The position numbers were made by a program, and so were the translations under genes. A stretch of DNA of 64,000 nucleotides, from assembly GCA_963969345.1 (NCBI GenBank), contig OZ017766.1, forward strand, positions 2,852,001-2,916,000, given 5' to 3'. The notes beneath the pieces were generated by a model. The model searched no databases. It saw only the letters and a list, made by a program, of their open reading frames with translations, and was not told the origin of the DNA. This document shows positions 44,715-57,384 of this stretch, in pieces (position 1 is the first letter of the stretch; each line of letters starts with the position of its first letter). Source of the stretch: Turbatrix aceti (Eukaryota > Nematoda > Chromadorea > Rhabditida > Panagrolaimidae).

Positions 44715-46188
44715 ATGGGTCGTCACGAAGTTCTCGAGCGTCTCGGCGACGGCACTACCCTCTTCGAAACCCAGAACATTCCTCTCCTGTCCGGTGCTGG
44801 CATCGTCCTGGCGCGAAATGTTGTTGCCGCTCTGCCCGCAGGCACAAGCAGGAGGTTTGTTTCTTTTTGGGACTCTAGAAGTGCAGGATACTGTAATTTG
44901 TGAAATGTATCGTCCAAACTCGTTTTTTAGCACTCGCCTAATCGTTGAATTTCTGTGTATGTTTGTGCCGACGTTGCTCGGCTTCACGGTGCTTGCAGAC
45001 TACGTCTTCTACGTCAACGTCACCGTCATCAGTGTTGCACTCTTCATAATCTACGTCGTCAATCGGGACGTTCCGTATACTTGTCAGAGTACTACGGACC
45101 ATTTCACACTCAACAGAGCGACTCTCATGGTTCTGACTACGCTGGCCATCCTTGCCGTGGATTTTCGCATCTTTCCCCGGCGTTACGCGAAGACGCATGC
45201 CTACGGTATCTCGCCGATGGACATTGGCACGGGCAGCTTCGTCTTTCTCATCGGTTACGGTGCTGCTCTCTTCGAAGGCAAGCCTATATCGTAAGTCGTC
45301 TTTCGGGGCGTGGGGCGTGCTTTTATTTACTGAGCTTGCAGGTATAAGACAATCGCCATCCAGGGCGTGCTCCTCTTCGTTCTTGGTGCGGGAAAGCTGG
45401 TCGTCGTAGCCCTGGGCTATCCTCTGGAGGTGACGGAGTACGGCATGCACTGGAACTTTTTCTGGACGCTGATGGTGCTCCGTCTGATGTCCGTCTTTCC
45501 CTCTACGTTCTCGCTCATCACGTCCATCACCGCGGTCATCGTCTTCGCCGCGCACCCTGAATGGGCGGATGCTGTTCTCCACGGGCCCCCAGACGCGTCT
45601 TCTTTTATCACGGCCAATCGGGACGGACTTATGAGTCTCTTCGGATACCTCCTCATCGCCGATTTGAGCTTCCGTGTCGCTCGTGACCTCATTGCGTCGT
45701 GCGGGTGAGTTTTTTGAGTTTGGAAGCGTCAACTCTTCAAATTCCCTGGTTTCAGAAGATTTACGTCGAAAAAAGCGATGGTCGTCTCCACGCTGTTCGG
45801 GGGTGCCTTTTACGCTCTGTACTACGCGACTTCCACCTACTTGGACGTGTACGGTCCTTCTCGGCGCATCGGCAACCTCTCCTACGTCGCCCTGTCCATG
45901 TCCTGTGCGTCCGTGAATATCGGTCTGTCCCACTTCGCGACGATAATGTCCCCTGTGCCCCAAACCGAGCTGGACCAGGGCATGGGCCGTCGCTCGCTGC
46001 CCGTCTTCCTGGCCGCCAACGTCATGACCGGGATCGTGAACATCTGCATCAACACAGAGGCCATCGAGAACGGCGTCGTGCAGTTCTTCATTCTCCTCGG
46101 ATACGCCGCGGCGTTGTCCGTCTTCATTCTGGGATTCAAGCGGGTGGACAAGCTTTGGAGTTCTCTTATGCACGGAAAATCAGCATAA
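44715..46188 (+). CDS. PIGW: PIGW/GWT1, GPI inositol acyltransferase
   Basis: PIGW acylates the inositol of early GPI-anchor precursors in the ER membrane. Exons 44715-44854, 44931-45290, 45342-45704 and 45756-46188 give 431 residues with about 12 hydrophobic helices. Family landmarks include MDIGTGSFVF, GMHWNFFWTL and ANRDGLMSLFGYLLIADLS. All junction codons restore frame (AG/C, TC/G, GG/A). It lies 139 nt upstream of the MSP-domain gene. Confidence 0.92.
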
Positions 46189-46326
46189 ACGGGGGGTAAA
46201 GATTACATGCGTCGTGCACGGGGAATAAAAGACATTTGGTTGTCGACTAGCCACGCGAAACAGTCGCGTGTTCGTTTGACCGACGCCTATAGCGTTTGTT
46301 GAGGCAGCTAATCCACTCTCGCCACC

Positions 46327-47114
46327 ATGGACGACGAAATCGCGGCGCCCCGTAGCGAGATCAGCACCGTTACCAGCCCCGGCGTCAACTCGACCCAGCA
46401 TTCGAGCCTACAAACTGCAAAAAACAATACTCCGAATAATGGGAGCGCGGAGGTCGTCGAGAGGGGCCACAAAGGACACAACGTCACCGAACTGCTCTTC
46501 CGGTGCCTCGTCGACAGGTCCAACGTCGCGAAGGTCGGCTTGCTGCTGTGCAACATCTCGGACAGACCGCTCTACTACCGGCTGCGGTCCAACATGGCCA
46601 ACGCGCTTTCAGTGGGTTTTTATTAGCCTTTTGGAGCCTATCACGCCGTGCTGCTTTTCAGGCCCTGCCATCCGCGACAGGACACGTCGCTCCCCGCTGC
46701 TCGTCCCGGATCGTGCTCACCTGGACGCGGCCCAAAGAATTCGACTCCTGGGCCCATGCGCCTGGTCCCAAGCTGCTCCTCGTAACGCGCTTTCTCGACG
46801 GCGATGACAAGGGCAACGACGAAACGACGTCGACGCGCATGATCGGCGTGGTAGACGTCCGCAACACCTGCACGGCGGACACGGTGCCTCTCGAGCAGCT
46901 GCTCCTCGACGCCGCCTCAAAGAACATCGCCCTGCCCGAGCCGGAGAAAGAGGTCCAGACAGTCGTCGTCGAGCGCCAGACCCATAGCCCCACGCCTTCT
47001 TCGGGCATGCCCGACAACCAGATGTTGTTGTACGCGTTGCTGGTCCTCGTCTGCCTCGTCCTCGCTCGACTCATCTTCACCCCAAGAGAGCATGCCCCAG
47101 TCAACCGTCACTGA
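46327..47114 (+). CDS. MSP-domain protein with C-terminal membrane anchor
   Basis: Exons 46327-46611 and 46662-47114 give 245 residues. A polar N-terminus of about 50 residues is followed by an MSP/VAP-like beta domain (about 52-160; KVGLLLCNISDRPLYYRLRS is the typical start, with VLTWTRPKEF later), a Ser/Pro linker and a C-terminal helix (about 218-236, LLYALLVLVCLVLARLIF). This resembles VAP-type tail-anchored proteins that tether the ER to other membranes, but no FFAT-binding residues could be confirmed. MSP-domain expansions are typical of nematodes. The 3' end converges with PISD, 44 nt apart. Confidence 0.78.
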
Positions 47115-47158
47115 TGGTTTCTACTGTATTGCGTGGTGCCTAACAGGGACCCGGGTAA

Positions 47159-48386
47159 TCATATGTCACGAACGACGAGGCTCTGGCCGTATCGCAGCTT
47201 GTCGCCGGCTTTGATGGCGAATTTTGTGTCTCTCGGTGCCTCGAAGATCTGAAAATAAACATTTTGTTAATCCTATCCTTTCGGCGCACAACTCACCAAT
47301 ACAACGGTCGATCCGAGCCGAAATTCGCCGACTTTGTCGCCCCTGCTGAAGTCCCTCTTCACAGTCGCCACCTCGTGTGTCTCCGTTTTGACTGCAGCCT
47401 GCTCGTCGCCGACGTCGACCTGGATGTCGCCGACGTTGGTGGCAGCGACCGCGGTCATGGAGAAGTAGCCGTGTTTCCAGTTTCCAGCCATCACGACCCG
47501 TTCGTTGATGCAGAAGAGTTTTGGGATCCAATCGAGAATCGACGGCTTGACCGACAGTAGGAATCCCGGATGATGGACTTTCTGACTGACTTGCCAGTCG
47601 GCGGGAGAGTGGAAAGCGTGGTAATCGCCTGGAGCAAGGTAGACCACAACCTGGTAGAGGTCGTTGCCTTTCTGCAAAACGGGCAAAATCATAAAATCCG
47701 TCCGAATCAAAGCGACCGTAAAGCCCCAATGTTTGTCTCGAAACGATCAAAACTTTCGTTCCGAAACCACACAAACCTTGACATGGGGGACGCTGGGCCC
47801 GAGGAAGTCCTCAACGTCATAGTCGTTGCCCTTGACGAACTCGACGCGGCGGTCGTCGATGATGCCGTAGTGCAGCACTCTGCCGTCGGCGGGCGCCACG
47901 AGACTTACCGCACTGATGGGCCGGGTTTCAGGCCGCAGATCACGGTTGAAGAAATTCGCGAAGGAAGAATAGGCTGTGAGGTCCTCCTCGACCGCCTCGT
48001 CGAGTCGGCAGCCGTAGGCCTTGGCAAAGGAACCCAGAAGGGGCTTTCGCATGGACAGCGGCAGTTCCAGACGGGAAGCCTCACCTGCGCACCTGGACAC
48101 CGCAGCCAGTGGCAGCGAGGTGTAGAGCCTTATCTGGAGCAAATGCGTTGTATTTAGGCCAGTTCGCCCGAAACAAACCAACCTTCCAGTCGCTGTAATA
48201 GTGCCTGGGATCCTGTCGTTGTCTGTAGTCCGTCCACGCGACGTTCACGGCGAGGGACCCGGTGCCGACGAGCGAGCCCAGCCCGAGGTACCGGAGCAGT
48301 CTTCGCCCCGGCGAGCGCCGCTTCGTCGTCGACGAAAACAGACGCGATCCCGTTGCCCTGCTCCCCCGGCTGAGTACAGAGAGCAT
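47159..48386 (-). CDS. PISD: Phosphatidylserine decarboxylase, mitochondrial
   Basis: This enzyme converts phosphatidylserine to phosphatidylethanolamine at the inner mitochondrial membrane. Exons 48386-48183, 48133-47777, 47671-47297 and 47248-47159, all phase 0, give 341 residues. The N-terminus is a basic presequence followed by a short transmembrane segment (about 36-52). Conserved parts include [35 protein letters not shown] and [14 protein letters not shown]. The self-cleavage motif Leu-Gly-Ser-Thr is at 306-309, with Ser308 expected to become the pyruvoyl group. The stop is at 47159, seven bases beyond a stop in another frame. It lies 146 nt downstream of SPOUT1 on the same strand. Confidence 0.95.
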
Positions 48387-48532
48387 CTCGAGTGCCTGGA
48401 CACGCCAAATGCCGTTCAAAAAACCCTGTTGACAACCAAAAAGTATTTTACGGCGCCAGACCGTTGTGATGCATTCAGACAACTTCAGTGTAAACAAATT
48501 CAACAAAATTCAAACAATCGAGAGCACAAAAA

Positions 48533-49873
48533 TCAGTAAAAAAGCTGGTTTAGCAGAAGCGCAGTCAGAGTGATCGGGATGGCCTCTTCGGTGCGAATTA
48601 TGCGACTGCCTTGCCGGGGGAAGGAGTTGATGTAGTGCTCGAAAAATTCGGCAGGGTCCGTCATGGTGATCGATTCGTCGGCTTCGATGGCAGATTCGAG
48701 GCCTGGGAGACCGCCGAAGACGATTAGGATTTTTCTAAAAAAATAAAAAAAATAAAAACAGCCACGCAAAAACAGCAAAAAACCCACTTATCAGTTACAT
48801 CCGGCATTTGAAAATCGTAAATAGGCTGTCCGCGCTCGGAAGTGCCAACTACGATATCATAGCCCTGGACGGCATCGGAAATGCACTTGGCCAGGCGGAC
48901 GTTGTACCCCCAGTACATTCCGGCTTCCTGCCTGATCTTGTTCGCCGACGTCAACTCGCCGTAGAGCCTCTTTTCCGACTTGCTCGGCAGCAGTTTGACC
49001 GTAACCCGCGTTCCCGGGGGCAGGTTGACCTGCACGTAGCAGTCCTTCTTGAGTCCAACGTCCACGAAGCTGCCGCCGTCGTTCTTGGTGGGTTTGTCGA
49101 GCACGATGCCCTCGCGGTAGGGAATAGAGAGGTCGTCCTCCCGCAGATGGTGCCTGGTGTCCAGGGGAGGGAGGAGGCCGACGTCGCGCAGGGCAAAGTG
49201 CTCGCCGTACTCGGCCTTTCGGAGGTACTGGGGGCATTCCATGTACTGAAGCACTCTCGCCATGTGCAGGTTGCACTCGACATTCTTCGAATTCACGGGA
49301 TCGCGTCCTGTCCATTTCTTCGAGTAAAACGACTCAATCTGACTGAAAATCATAAATTGGAGATCAAAGGCGCGTGCAGGACAAAATGACCTACGCATCA
49401 TTCATGCGAGCAGTCTCGTCGAAGATGACCACCTCATCGACCGTAAACACGGCACACGTCCTCGCAATCTCGCCCGCAAGACGCGTCCGCAGCTGAGGAG
49501 TTTGGCAGTTATTCAGAATCGAGCCAGGAAGAGCGATCGCCAATTGATACGGCTTGGCTGAAAGAAAACCCCCTTTTTTAGAACAAACGCAGAAAAAAAA
49601 GCTTACGTTCGCTGCCCTGTGGAATCTGCTCGGGTACCGTTTCCTCGACCTTGCTGCCTTCGAGTTCCGCAATCTGCTCCTTTTCTCGCTCTTCGCGGAA
49701 CGTCTGATTCCCTAAAAAACACAGAACACTTGAAAAAACCAACACTGGTGCAAAAACTTACTCAGGCGCCAGTTGATGAGTCCATTTTTGTATCTGTTCG
49801 GTCGCTCAACCTTCCGGATTCCTTTTCCAAGCTTTTTGGCAATAGCCAGACGCTCGTGGCGGTTGAAGCCCAT
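48533..49873 (-). CDS. SPOUT1: SPOUT1/CENP-32 family RNA methyltransferase
   Basis: SPOUT1 (C9orf114) is a SPOUT-fold methyltransferase linked to RNA methylation and to spindle and centrosome attachment. Exons 49873-49762, 49711-49607, 49557-49395, 49342-48788 and 48734-48533 give 378 residues. Recognisable blocks: YQLAIALPGSILNN, LRTRLAGEIARTCAVF with DEVVIFDE, MECPQYLRKAEYGEH, GLLPPLDTRHHLR, YREGIVLDKPT, GMYWGYNVRLA, VGTSERGQ, ILIVFGGLPGLE and GSRIIRTEEAIPI. These include the C-terminal knot that binds S-adenosylmethionine. PISD follows after 146 nt. Confidence 0.93.
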
Positions 49874-50059
49874 CGCTGGAGCAATTTAGAGTCAGATTTT
49901 TGTCTGCGAATAAATTTTCACCCTCTTTTTTTTTCGCTGCAAGACTCGTCGATCAGCTCGCACGTCGCAATCTTTGAATGCGAAAAGGCGGGCTTCGTTT
50001 TTTGAACTCGCTTTTGTGTTTCTGCTGTTACTCACCGATTCTCCTTTTTTTACACAGCG

Positions 50060-53000
50060 ATGTTCACAAAATTGTCTTCACATGCCCGTGAGGGTGATAC
50101 CACGATTTTCGTAAACCTGAACAGTGAAAATCTCTACGAAGTCGCTACTGCCATCAAAATCGAACGTAAGCCTCTGTTTTTTGGCCTCGAGGTTGAAAAG
50201 TTTTGTTTAGGCGAGGATGAAGAGACGGGGGGTCAAGCAGCAGCTGAAGCAGCCCTGCCGCAGGTGGTATCTACTGCTGGCCGGGAAACACTCGCTGTCG
50301 GCATCGACCGTGTCCTTCACGTCTTTGCCACCGACGACATCATGCGATCCATTAAGCAGGTCGTTTTCGAAGGTTTGTTTGTTTTCTGCGTTTGTCCAAT
50401 ATTGTTTTTTTTGTCTTTAGGCCCTATCGTTTCCCTTGTCTACACCGAATCCGAGCACCTCGTGCTGGTCGCCCTTCAAACCGGCGATCTTGCTGTCGTC
50501 GACATTGTTCACCGTACTCACACCGTCCAGGTAGCTTTGTCGCTATCCAGACCCGACTCATATGACCTGGCTGGTTTTTAGAAGGTTACGGAATCCTTCG
50601 AACCCGGCACCCAACTTTTTCTGAACACGAATCAGGGAGGGGGCGCTCAGTTGTCGACCTTTGGTCCTTCAGGTGACCTCAAAGTCTTCCACCTGCCTGG
50701 TTTCAACGACGCGAAGGTCGCCGACGGCTCTGGGTCGCTCTGCAACGACGGCAGCCTTCGGGGAGACCACATCGACACCTTGCTCACGAATTTCACCCTT
50801 GAGCAGGACCTGAAAACTGCTCGTGGCAGCGCGTGCCAATTTTTGGGCTCGTTGCAGGTCTTTGGCGATTCTGAGCACGTCGGAGCCGTTGTCGATGCGG
50901 ATTCTGGTATTTTTACCGATTTTGGTTGTCCTAGCGTCAGAACAATCCGGACAGTCGGGAAGATCCATACGGTCCACCTGCTGAACTCCAGCGTGCTCCA
51001 CGTGAGTGCTTTTTGGCATTCCGACGTTTTTTACGGTAGATTCTGCAGGTCTACGATATTTGCGGCCAGTTCCTGGAAGAGATCGATCCCCGGCTGGACG
51101 CCTCGTTCAACGACCCCATCCTGGACTTCCAGGTCGTCGACGCACCGGACGTGGTCGCGGACTGGAGCCAGGTGCTGTTCGTGCTGCTCGTGTCCACCGA
51201 GCGCCACGGCCTCCAGCTGCAGTTCCGGTCGAAGCGGGCCCAGCAGATCGACTACACGCTGGACGTCGGCGAGCAGTGCTCCGTGATGCCGGCCTCCACC
51301 GCCGGGGACCACAACATCATCGTCGTCGACCCCTTCGGTCCGCGGGACGAGGAGGCGGTTGTCGTGCGCCACGTCGGCGAGACCCAGCCGGATATGCGTC
51401 TCGAGCGGCTGCTGCAATTTGACCGCTTTGAAGACGCCGAGCTGCTTGCGGACCTGTACAGACTGCCGAAGGAGAAGATCCACCGCAAGAAGATCGCCTT
51501 CCTCATAGATCAGGCCGGAAGCACGCAGTCGTCGGTCGACAGGGCCGGCTTCATGGTCACGGTCTTCGATCTCATGAAAAAGGTCATTGCGTCGAACCCC
51601 ACCGGCGTCAGGGACGATTGCCTGCTCGTCGCGCAGATTGTGCCGTGTTTCGACACCATTGCGTCGGCTCTGGCGTTTGGTACGACCGTGCCGGCTCCAG
51701 GAGGCGCTCCGGACGACGTTGACATGTACGTGTTTGTGTTTGACACCCTCCGACTCATGGGAACCACCGCGGACACCTTTGACTTTGCCGTCTGGCAGCA
51801 GCTGATCGGGAGCGATGACGCCTTCGTCGAGCTGTTCTACGCAATGCTGAGCCAGGGCCACGTGACCCGTGCTGGCGTGCTGTACCAGCGGCATCACGAC
51901 GTGCTCCTGAGAAAGTTCCAGGAGGGCAACCAGCTCTTCGACGTCCTCAACGTCATCGTCGACGCCGTCAGAGACAATCCGCAGGTGGCGGAGCAGAATC
52001 TGGACTTTATAAGGTCGTTTTACGGCCAGGATCTGCTGATGCTGCGCTCGGAGTCCAGGACATCGCTTTGGGAAGTCGTCAACCGACTCGTGGGCTTCAC
52101 ATTCACAATCATGGACATTCTGGAGCGCATGGCGCGTCAGGACAGCCCGAAGAACATCCTCACGGCCTCCAGACTGGTTGCAGACGTCGTCGAGTCCTTT
52201 TCGACCGTCACGCTGAACTCGGACGCAACGAAGCAAGAGCTGAGGTTCATGATGAGCGAGGCCAGGCGGGACACGGCCCCAGCAGGCGGGGATTCCACAC
52301 CGACGCTCGCGAGGCTGTGCGTCAAGACGACCAACCTCGAGCGCATGCTGCACCTCAAGGAGAAGTACGGACTCACGATCTACTGCCAGCAGTACGAGGT
52401 GAGGTTTGTCTGCTGGCCTGACCGCAATTCACGATCCCTCCCCCTTTCAGCGGATGTCGGCCCGCGACGTTTGCTACACACTCATCAACAACGCGGCCGG
52501 CACCACCCACCTCGACGCGCACATGCGCAACGTCGTACTGCCGTTCATGAAGGAGTTCAAGCTGCAGCGCGATCCGACCCTCGTCGAGTACTTTATGAGC
52601 TCTGCCGGCTCGATGAAGGACAGCGACTTCCAGGCAGCGCTCGTCGGCTACATCAAGAGCCTCGCGGAGCAGTGCTCCACGCTCACCCTCATCGCGCAGA
52701 AGGCGCCCATTCCGTGGACGAAGAAGCTCCGCGCCGCGGTCGCCGGTCTCAAGGCGAAGGTGCCGCAGAACCAGAGGACCGCGTTGGACGTGGAGGAGCA
52801 GAGGGAGCTGCTCCGGGTCATGCTCAATAACCTGGGCCACCCCTTGCGCGACGCGGACAAGCTCTACAACGCGGAGATGCTCGGCGTCTTCCTCAGGGGA
52901 TTTTTCGTCGCAAACATCGAAGCGACCAACATGGACACTGCCAAGCAGATCGTGCGGCTCGCGAACACGGTCTTCACTCTGAGCTGCGATCCGGATCTCT

Positions 53001-56000
53001 TCCTGACCGGCATCATGGTCCACGCTGTTTGGATCAAAACCCTCCGCGATTCCTCGGCGGTGAGTTTTGGGGCCCAGGGCCCACCTGGCGAGTGTCCACC
53101 TTTCAGGCCAAGTACATCGACATGGCGCTCTCCCCCCTCCCGAGCCTGGCAGCCCGGGAAATGTACCTGACGCACTTTGTCGACACGATGTCGAATCTTC
53201 TGAACCATCCGGAAGAGGTGTCACCGCTCGAGGACTCCATCGCCAAGGCTTCGACGCTGTGCATCTTCATCAGCCGCCACATCACGTCCGGAGCCCGGGA
53301 TGACCTCCGACAGGCCCTCACACGCCTCCGGATTCTCCGCGAAAACTACGGCTGCTTCGTCACCCTCAAAGACGTCCAGCATCCGACGACTGAATTTGTG
53401 ACTGCGGTTGTGTCGCGGTTTTTTGACACCTCTCGCAACACGTTTGACTACCTGCAACTCATCAAGACCTTTGGCTACTCGACGTGCGATGCGTGCGCGA
53501 TTCTCCTGGACATGGACTTCATCGAGGCGTCTGCGTACACCATTCTTGATGTCTTGGTGTGAGTTTTTTGGGGCTTGAGGGCGTATGCATAAAATCGTGT
53601 TTTCAGGCACATGACCCGCGATCCAGCTGAAATGACAAAATCTGCCGTTTTGAAAGCCGTGGACAAGCTGCAGGTCATGTTTCTCAAGGTCTACGACTTC
53701 ATCAGAGAGCCCCAAATGCCGGGCAGCGAGGTGCATGCTCAGGTGCGCGAGATCTTCCGTCTGCTCGCCAGACCCGTCGAATGCCTCGTTCACGCGTGCG
53801 TTTCTTGGCTCGATGGAGGCGATCTTCCGAAGGCCGAGGAGGCCACGCTCAAGACCCTCTACCGCTTCGAGGCCTTCCTCCAGCTCGTCCAGGACGTCAT
53901 CGAGTGCTTCTCAAACGAAGCTGCTGCTCCCCAGACGAAGAAGCCGGGGGACGACGTCATTACGTGAGTTTCTAATGCCCTGGCAAGAGTGAAAACGCGG
54001 CGTTTTCAGGAATTCATCGATTTTCGACAACACGGAACTCGGCTTCATCGCGCCCAAAGACATCGGTCCACTCTGTGACTCTGGCGCGTGGTTGGTGGTC
54101 CTCGGAAAGGCAGCGTGCACGATTTTTGTGCCGCCCAACTCGAAGGGCATCCCCGTGGAGAGCATCTGGTCAGACATCATCTTCATGTCGGTGGCCAACG
54201 TACTCATCGAGTACAAAGTCCGCTGCATGGCGAATGCCTTCTGTGAGCTTGAATGGAACCTCTCCAGCTAAACCACTCTCTTTTCAGTCGGTATCCCTTC
54301 GATGGACCCCATCTCGATCAGCACGTGCGCGACGAAGCTCTGCCAGCTGCTGCTTTCGCGCAGTGTCCACACGGACATGTACCTGGCCATGCAGGTGATG
54401 TGCAGCGTCCCAGACGAGCGAATGGTCCACGCCCTCTCCGAGATCTACGACTGGGTGGATGCGAGGAACGACGCTGCCACGACGGCCCGCGCTGCCGAGC
54501 TGCTCACTCACCTGGTCGCTACCTGTGACAAATCTTCCCCCGACGTCCAGCAGCTCACCGAGGCCGTCGTCTTCCTCGGCAAGAAGGGCTGTTGTCTTCG
54601 ACGCTTCCAGGAAGCCGGCGTGCACGTCACCGACGTCTACAAGGAGAAACAGACCCGCGCCGACTTCCTGGCCGCCCTGGGGTCTGCCAGCATCCTCTTC
54701 GACTACTGCAAGGCGTACAGCCACAACGTCACCGGCACCATGTTCGGCTACGCGTTTGACCTCCTCCGCGCGCATACCTCCGAGTCTGACGAGGCCAAGC
54801 GAGGACGGATGCTGGTGATTGCCGCCGATGCGCTGGCTGCGGTGCCGTCCAAGGACCAGGCTTTCGTCCTCCAGCAGTGCCTGAAGGACAAACTGGAGGC
54901 GCTCTGCCCCTACGACTACGAAGCCATCCAGGTGCTCCTCCGGGCGATGGGGACCTGGGCTGTGGGGACGACGGAGGAGGCTGCGTACGTGAGGGACCTC
55001 TCGCGGCTGCTGGCCTTTGTCCAGTCCACTCCGAGGGTCGAGCTCATCACCATCGCCGAGCTGAGGTGGTTCATCCAGTGGCGACGCAGAGTCCAGGAGG
55101 TTTGTGAATTGCCTTTGAGCCAATTCCAGAGGGTTACCCTTTTCAGAGCACGCTTTACTCCGGCTCGATCGACGAAACGCAGGACTTTGAGATGTCCGAA
55201 GCCCCTGACACCCAGGGATTTGTGGACTCTGCTTCCGAGGTCGTCAGCGACGAGGTCCTTGCGCAGGAGCGGGTCCCGGCGTACGCTGCTTCGCGGCTGC
55301 CGTTCCACATCCTGGTCAACTCCGCGCTGGAGATGGAGGTGATCGCGACGAAGGAACTCACGATGGACAACGTCGGCAACTGGCTGGACCTCATCAACGA
55401 TACCACCGTCGTGAGCCGCATCTCGCGGACCAAGGTCGCCGGCACCGCCATCGCCAACAAGATCAAGGAGTACCAGTCGTCTTCCGCGCACATCTCTTCC
55501 GGTGTCCGCAGCCAGATCTCGTACCTCGTGTCCAGGACTGTCAAGTCGTTCAGCATCCTCAAGTTTCTCGCTGTGCAGGTCTGGAAGCTGCCGCTGTGTC
55601 GCGCACTCGTCGACGTGCTCCAGGTGCTGAGGGACTGCGCCCGAGGGTCTCTCAACTCGTCGGTCGGCCCGTCCTCCGAATCCGAGGAATTCGCCGGCTT
55701 TGTCGCCATCGCTGAAAAAATCATTCGCCGCTACGAGTGCCAGCTGGCGCTGGAAGTCGAGGACATCTTCATCATCGACAAGAATCTCCTCACCAACGGC
55801 GACGAACTCATCAACAAGATCCTCAACGACCACATCGACTGGAACAACGATCTCGACATCGGTGAGCTCTGTTTCTCGTTGTTTTCTTTGTTGATTTGTC
55901 GTTTTAGAAGCCAAATTTAACCTCCTGCGAACGATCGCGCGTATCCACGGCATTTGCTACCAGACTTCTCTGCAGAACATGATTTCTCACTGGGTGAACA

Positions 56001-57183
56001 ATGACGCGCCGTCTTTCCTCAAGAACGCGGCGACTCAAAGCCAGACACCGGCTTCCATCTTCCCGGATTTGCCGTACGACGACACCGAAGTGATCAGGTG
56101 AGTCCACAGGGTTGTCAACCACTGTTCATTCATGTGCGCTGTAGAGTGTCCCATGTTCTGCGTCGCTTGAACGATCCGACGGCTTACAAAATGCTGAAAG
56201 CGGTCCTGCGAAGCGGCGAGATGACGCCGGCGACGCAGCTCAAGAAACTGCAGGCGGCGTGCATCATCCTCGACTGCCTGAACGACGACGCTCTGCTGTC
56301 CATCTTCGGCGTCGACTCCTCCAAGTTCATCGAGATGGTGACCAAGTCGTCGCTCAAGTACGCCTTCAGCTACTGCAACGTGGCGCTCGACGTCGACAAG
56401 TACGCGCAGCAGGAGGACAAGAAGCAGCTCGTCCAGCTCCTCATCGGCGGGCACAGCAGCATCCGCCGCAACGTCGAGGCCACCCAGCTGGCGGCGGCCA
56501 TCGTCATCGACGAGCGCATCGTGGACCCCGAACTCGTCGAACGCATCCTCCAGCGACTCTGTCAGTGCAAGTCGTTTGCCCTCGTCAAGGCTCTGCTCTG
56601 GCACATTCGTCTCCACATGTCCGGAGGCGTCCAAATCGACCTTGGCAAATACTTTGCGCTCACTTTTGAGGCGCTCTGGAGTCAAATGGGTATGGATTGT
56701 TGCCAGGGGGTGCATTGGACAGAGCGTGTTTCAGATGCCCACACGCGCTACCACAAATGGCACCAGCTGCTGTACTTCCTGCTCCGCTGTCCCTCGCCTC
56801 TCTCGCTGAATAGCAATCGAATTATCAGCCTCCTGGACGCCGACAAGTGCCCCGTCGCTGCGAACATGTTCCGCATCCTCTCCAACCAGCCGATGGTCGG
56901 CATCGACGAGGCCGTCTCCAAGACGCCGAATCCGAAGGACCTCCCGCTCGCTCCGGCGGACGGCATGCACGACGTCGCTGCCGCCTTCCTCCAGGCCATG
57001 GCATCGAAGGAGAACCTCGCTGTCGTCCTTGACGGCGAAGAAGAAGAAGAAGCGCTCGCTGACTCGCTGATGGCCTCAATGGTAGTCGACGAAGCGTCCG
57101 CGAAGGAAAACATCCCCGCCTGCGCCGAGGTGTCGTTTGTGGACGATGCCTGCATGCTGAGTGACGGCGAAACAGATTCGTGA
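50060..57183 (+). CDS. KNTC1: ROD/KNTC1, RZZ kinetochore complex subunit
   Basis: ROD, Zwilch and ZW10 form the RZZ complex, which builds the kinetochore corona and recruits dynein and the spindle checkpoint. Fourteen exons (50060-50165, 50211-50372, 50421-50530, 50582-51001, 51049-52398, 52451-53059, 53107-53558, 53607-53963, 54010-54242, 54288-55099, 55147-55861, 55908-56097, 56145-56689, 56735-57183) stay in frame and give 2169 residues; ROD proteins are about 2200. The N-terminus is a beta-propeller with NLYEVATAIKI, ETLAVGIDRVLHVF and HLVLVALQTGDLAVVDIVHR, laid out as in human KNTC1. The rest is a long helical array typical of the ROD/NBAS/Sec39 group. The acidic end is DGETDS. NBAS was considered; the N-terminal match favours ROD. 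Intron 1 (45 nt) is stop-free. The ATG is 2 nt after an acceptor. Confidence 0.8.
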
Positions 57184-57384
57184 ATTAATCAAATGTTTGG
57201 TGTATTTTAAATGTCGGGTTGGTGATCTGTGATTTTTCTGTAATATTTTTTGCAAAGACCCGAGTACAATAAACCGGGTGCAATTCACAGCTTGTGGCGA
57301 ACCACCTGAAACGGGTGTGCGTTTGGCAGCAAAAAAACACAGGTTAATTGACGGTCTGACGACCCATAAAACCCAACGTTTTCC

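Noticed and set aside
47166..47250. Stop at 47166 as the end of the PISD gene.
   Set aside because: That stop is in another frame. After the LGST exon, phase 0 leads to the stop at 47159.
50909..50940. Intron-like segment within ROD exon 4 (gtattttt to gcgtcag).
   Set aside because: Removal breaks the frame, while read-through continues a sensible propeller sequence.
51031..52353. 440-codon open frame on the minus strand inside ROD.
   Set aside because: It is antisense to a clear ROD exon and arises from GC-rich codon usage.
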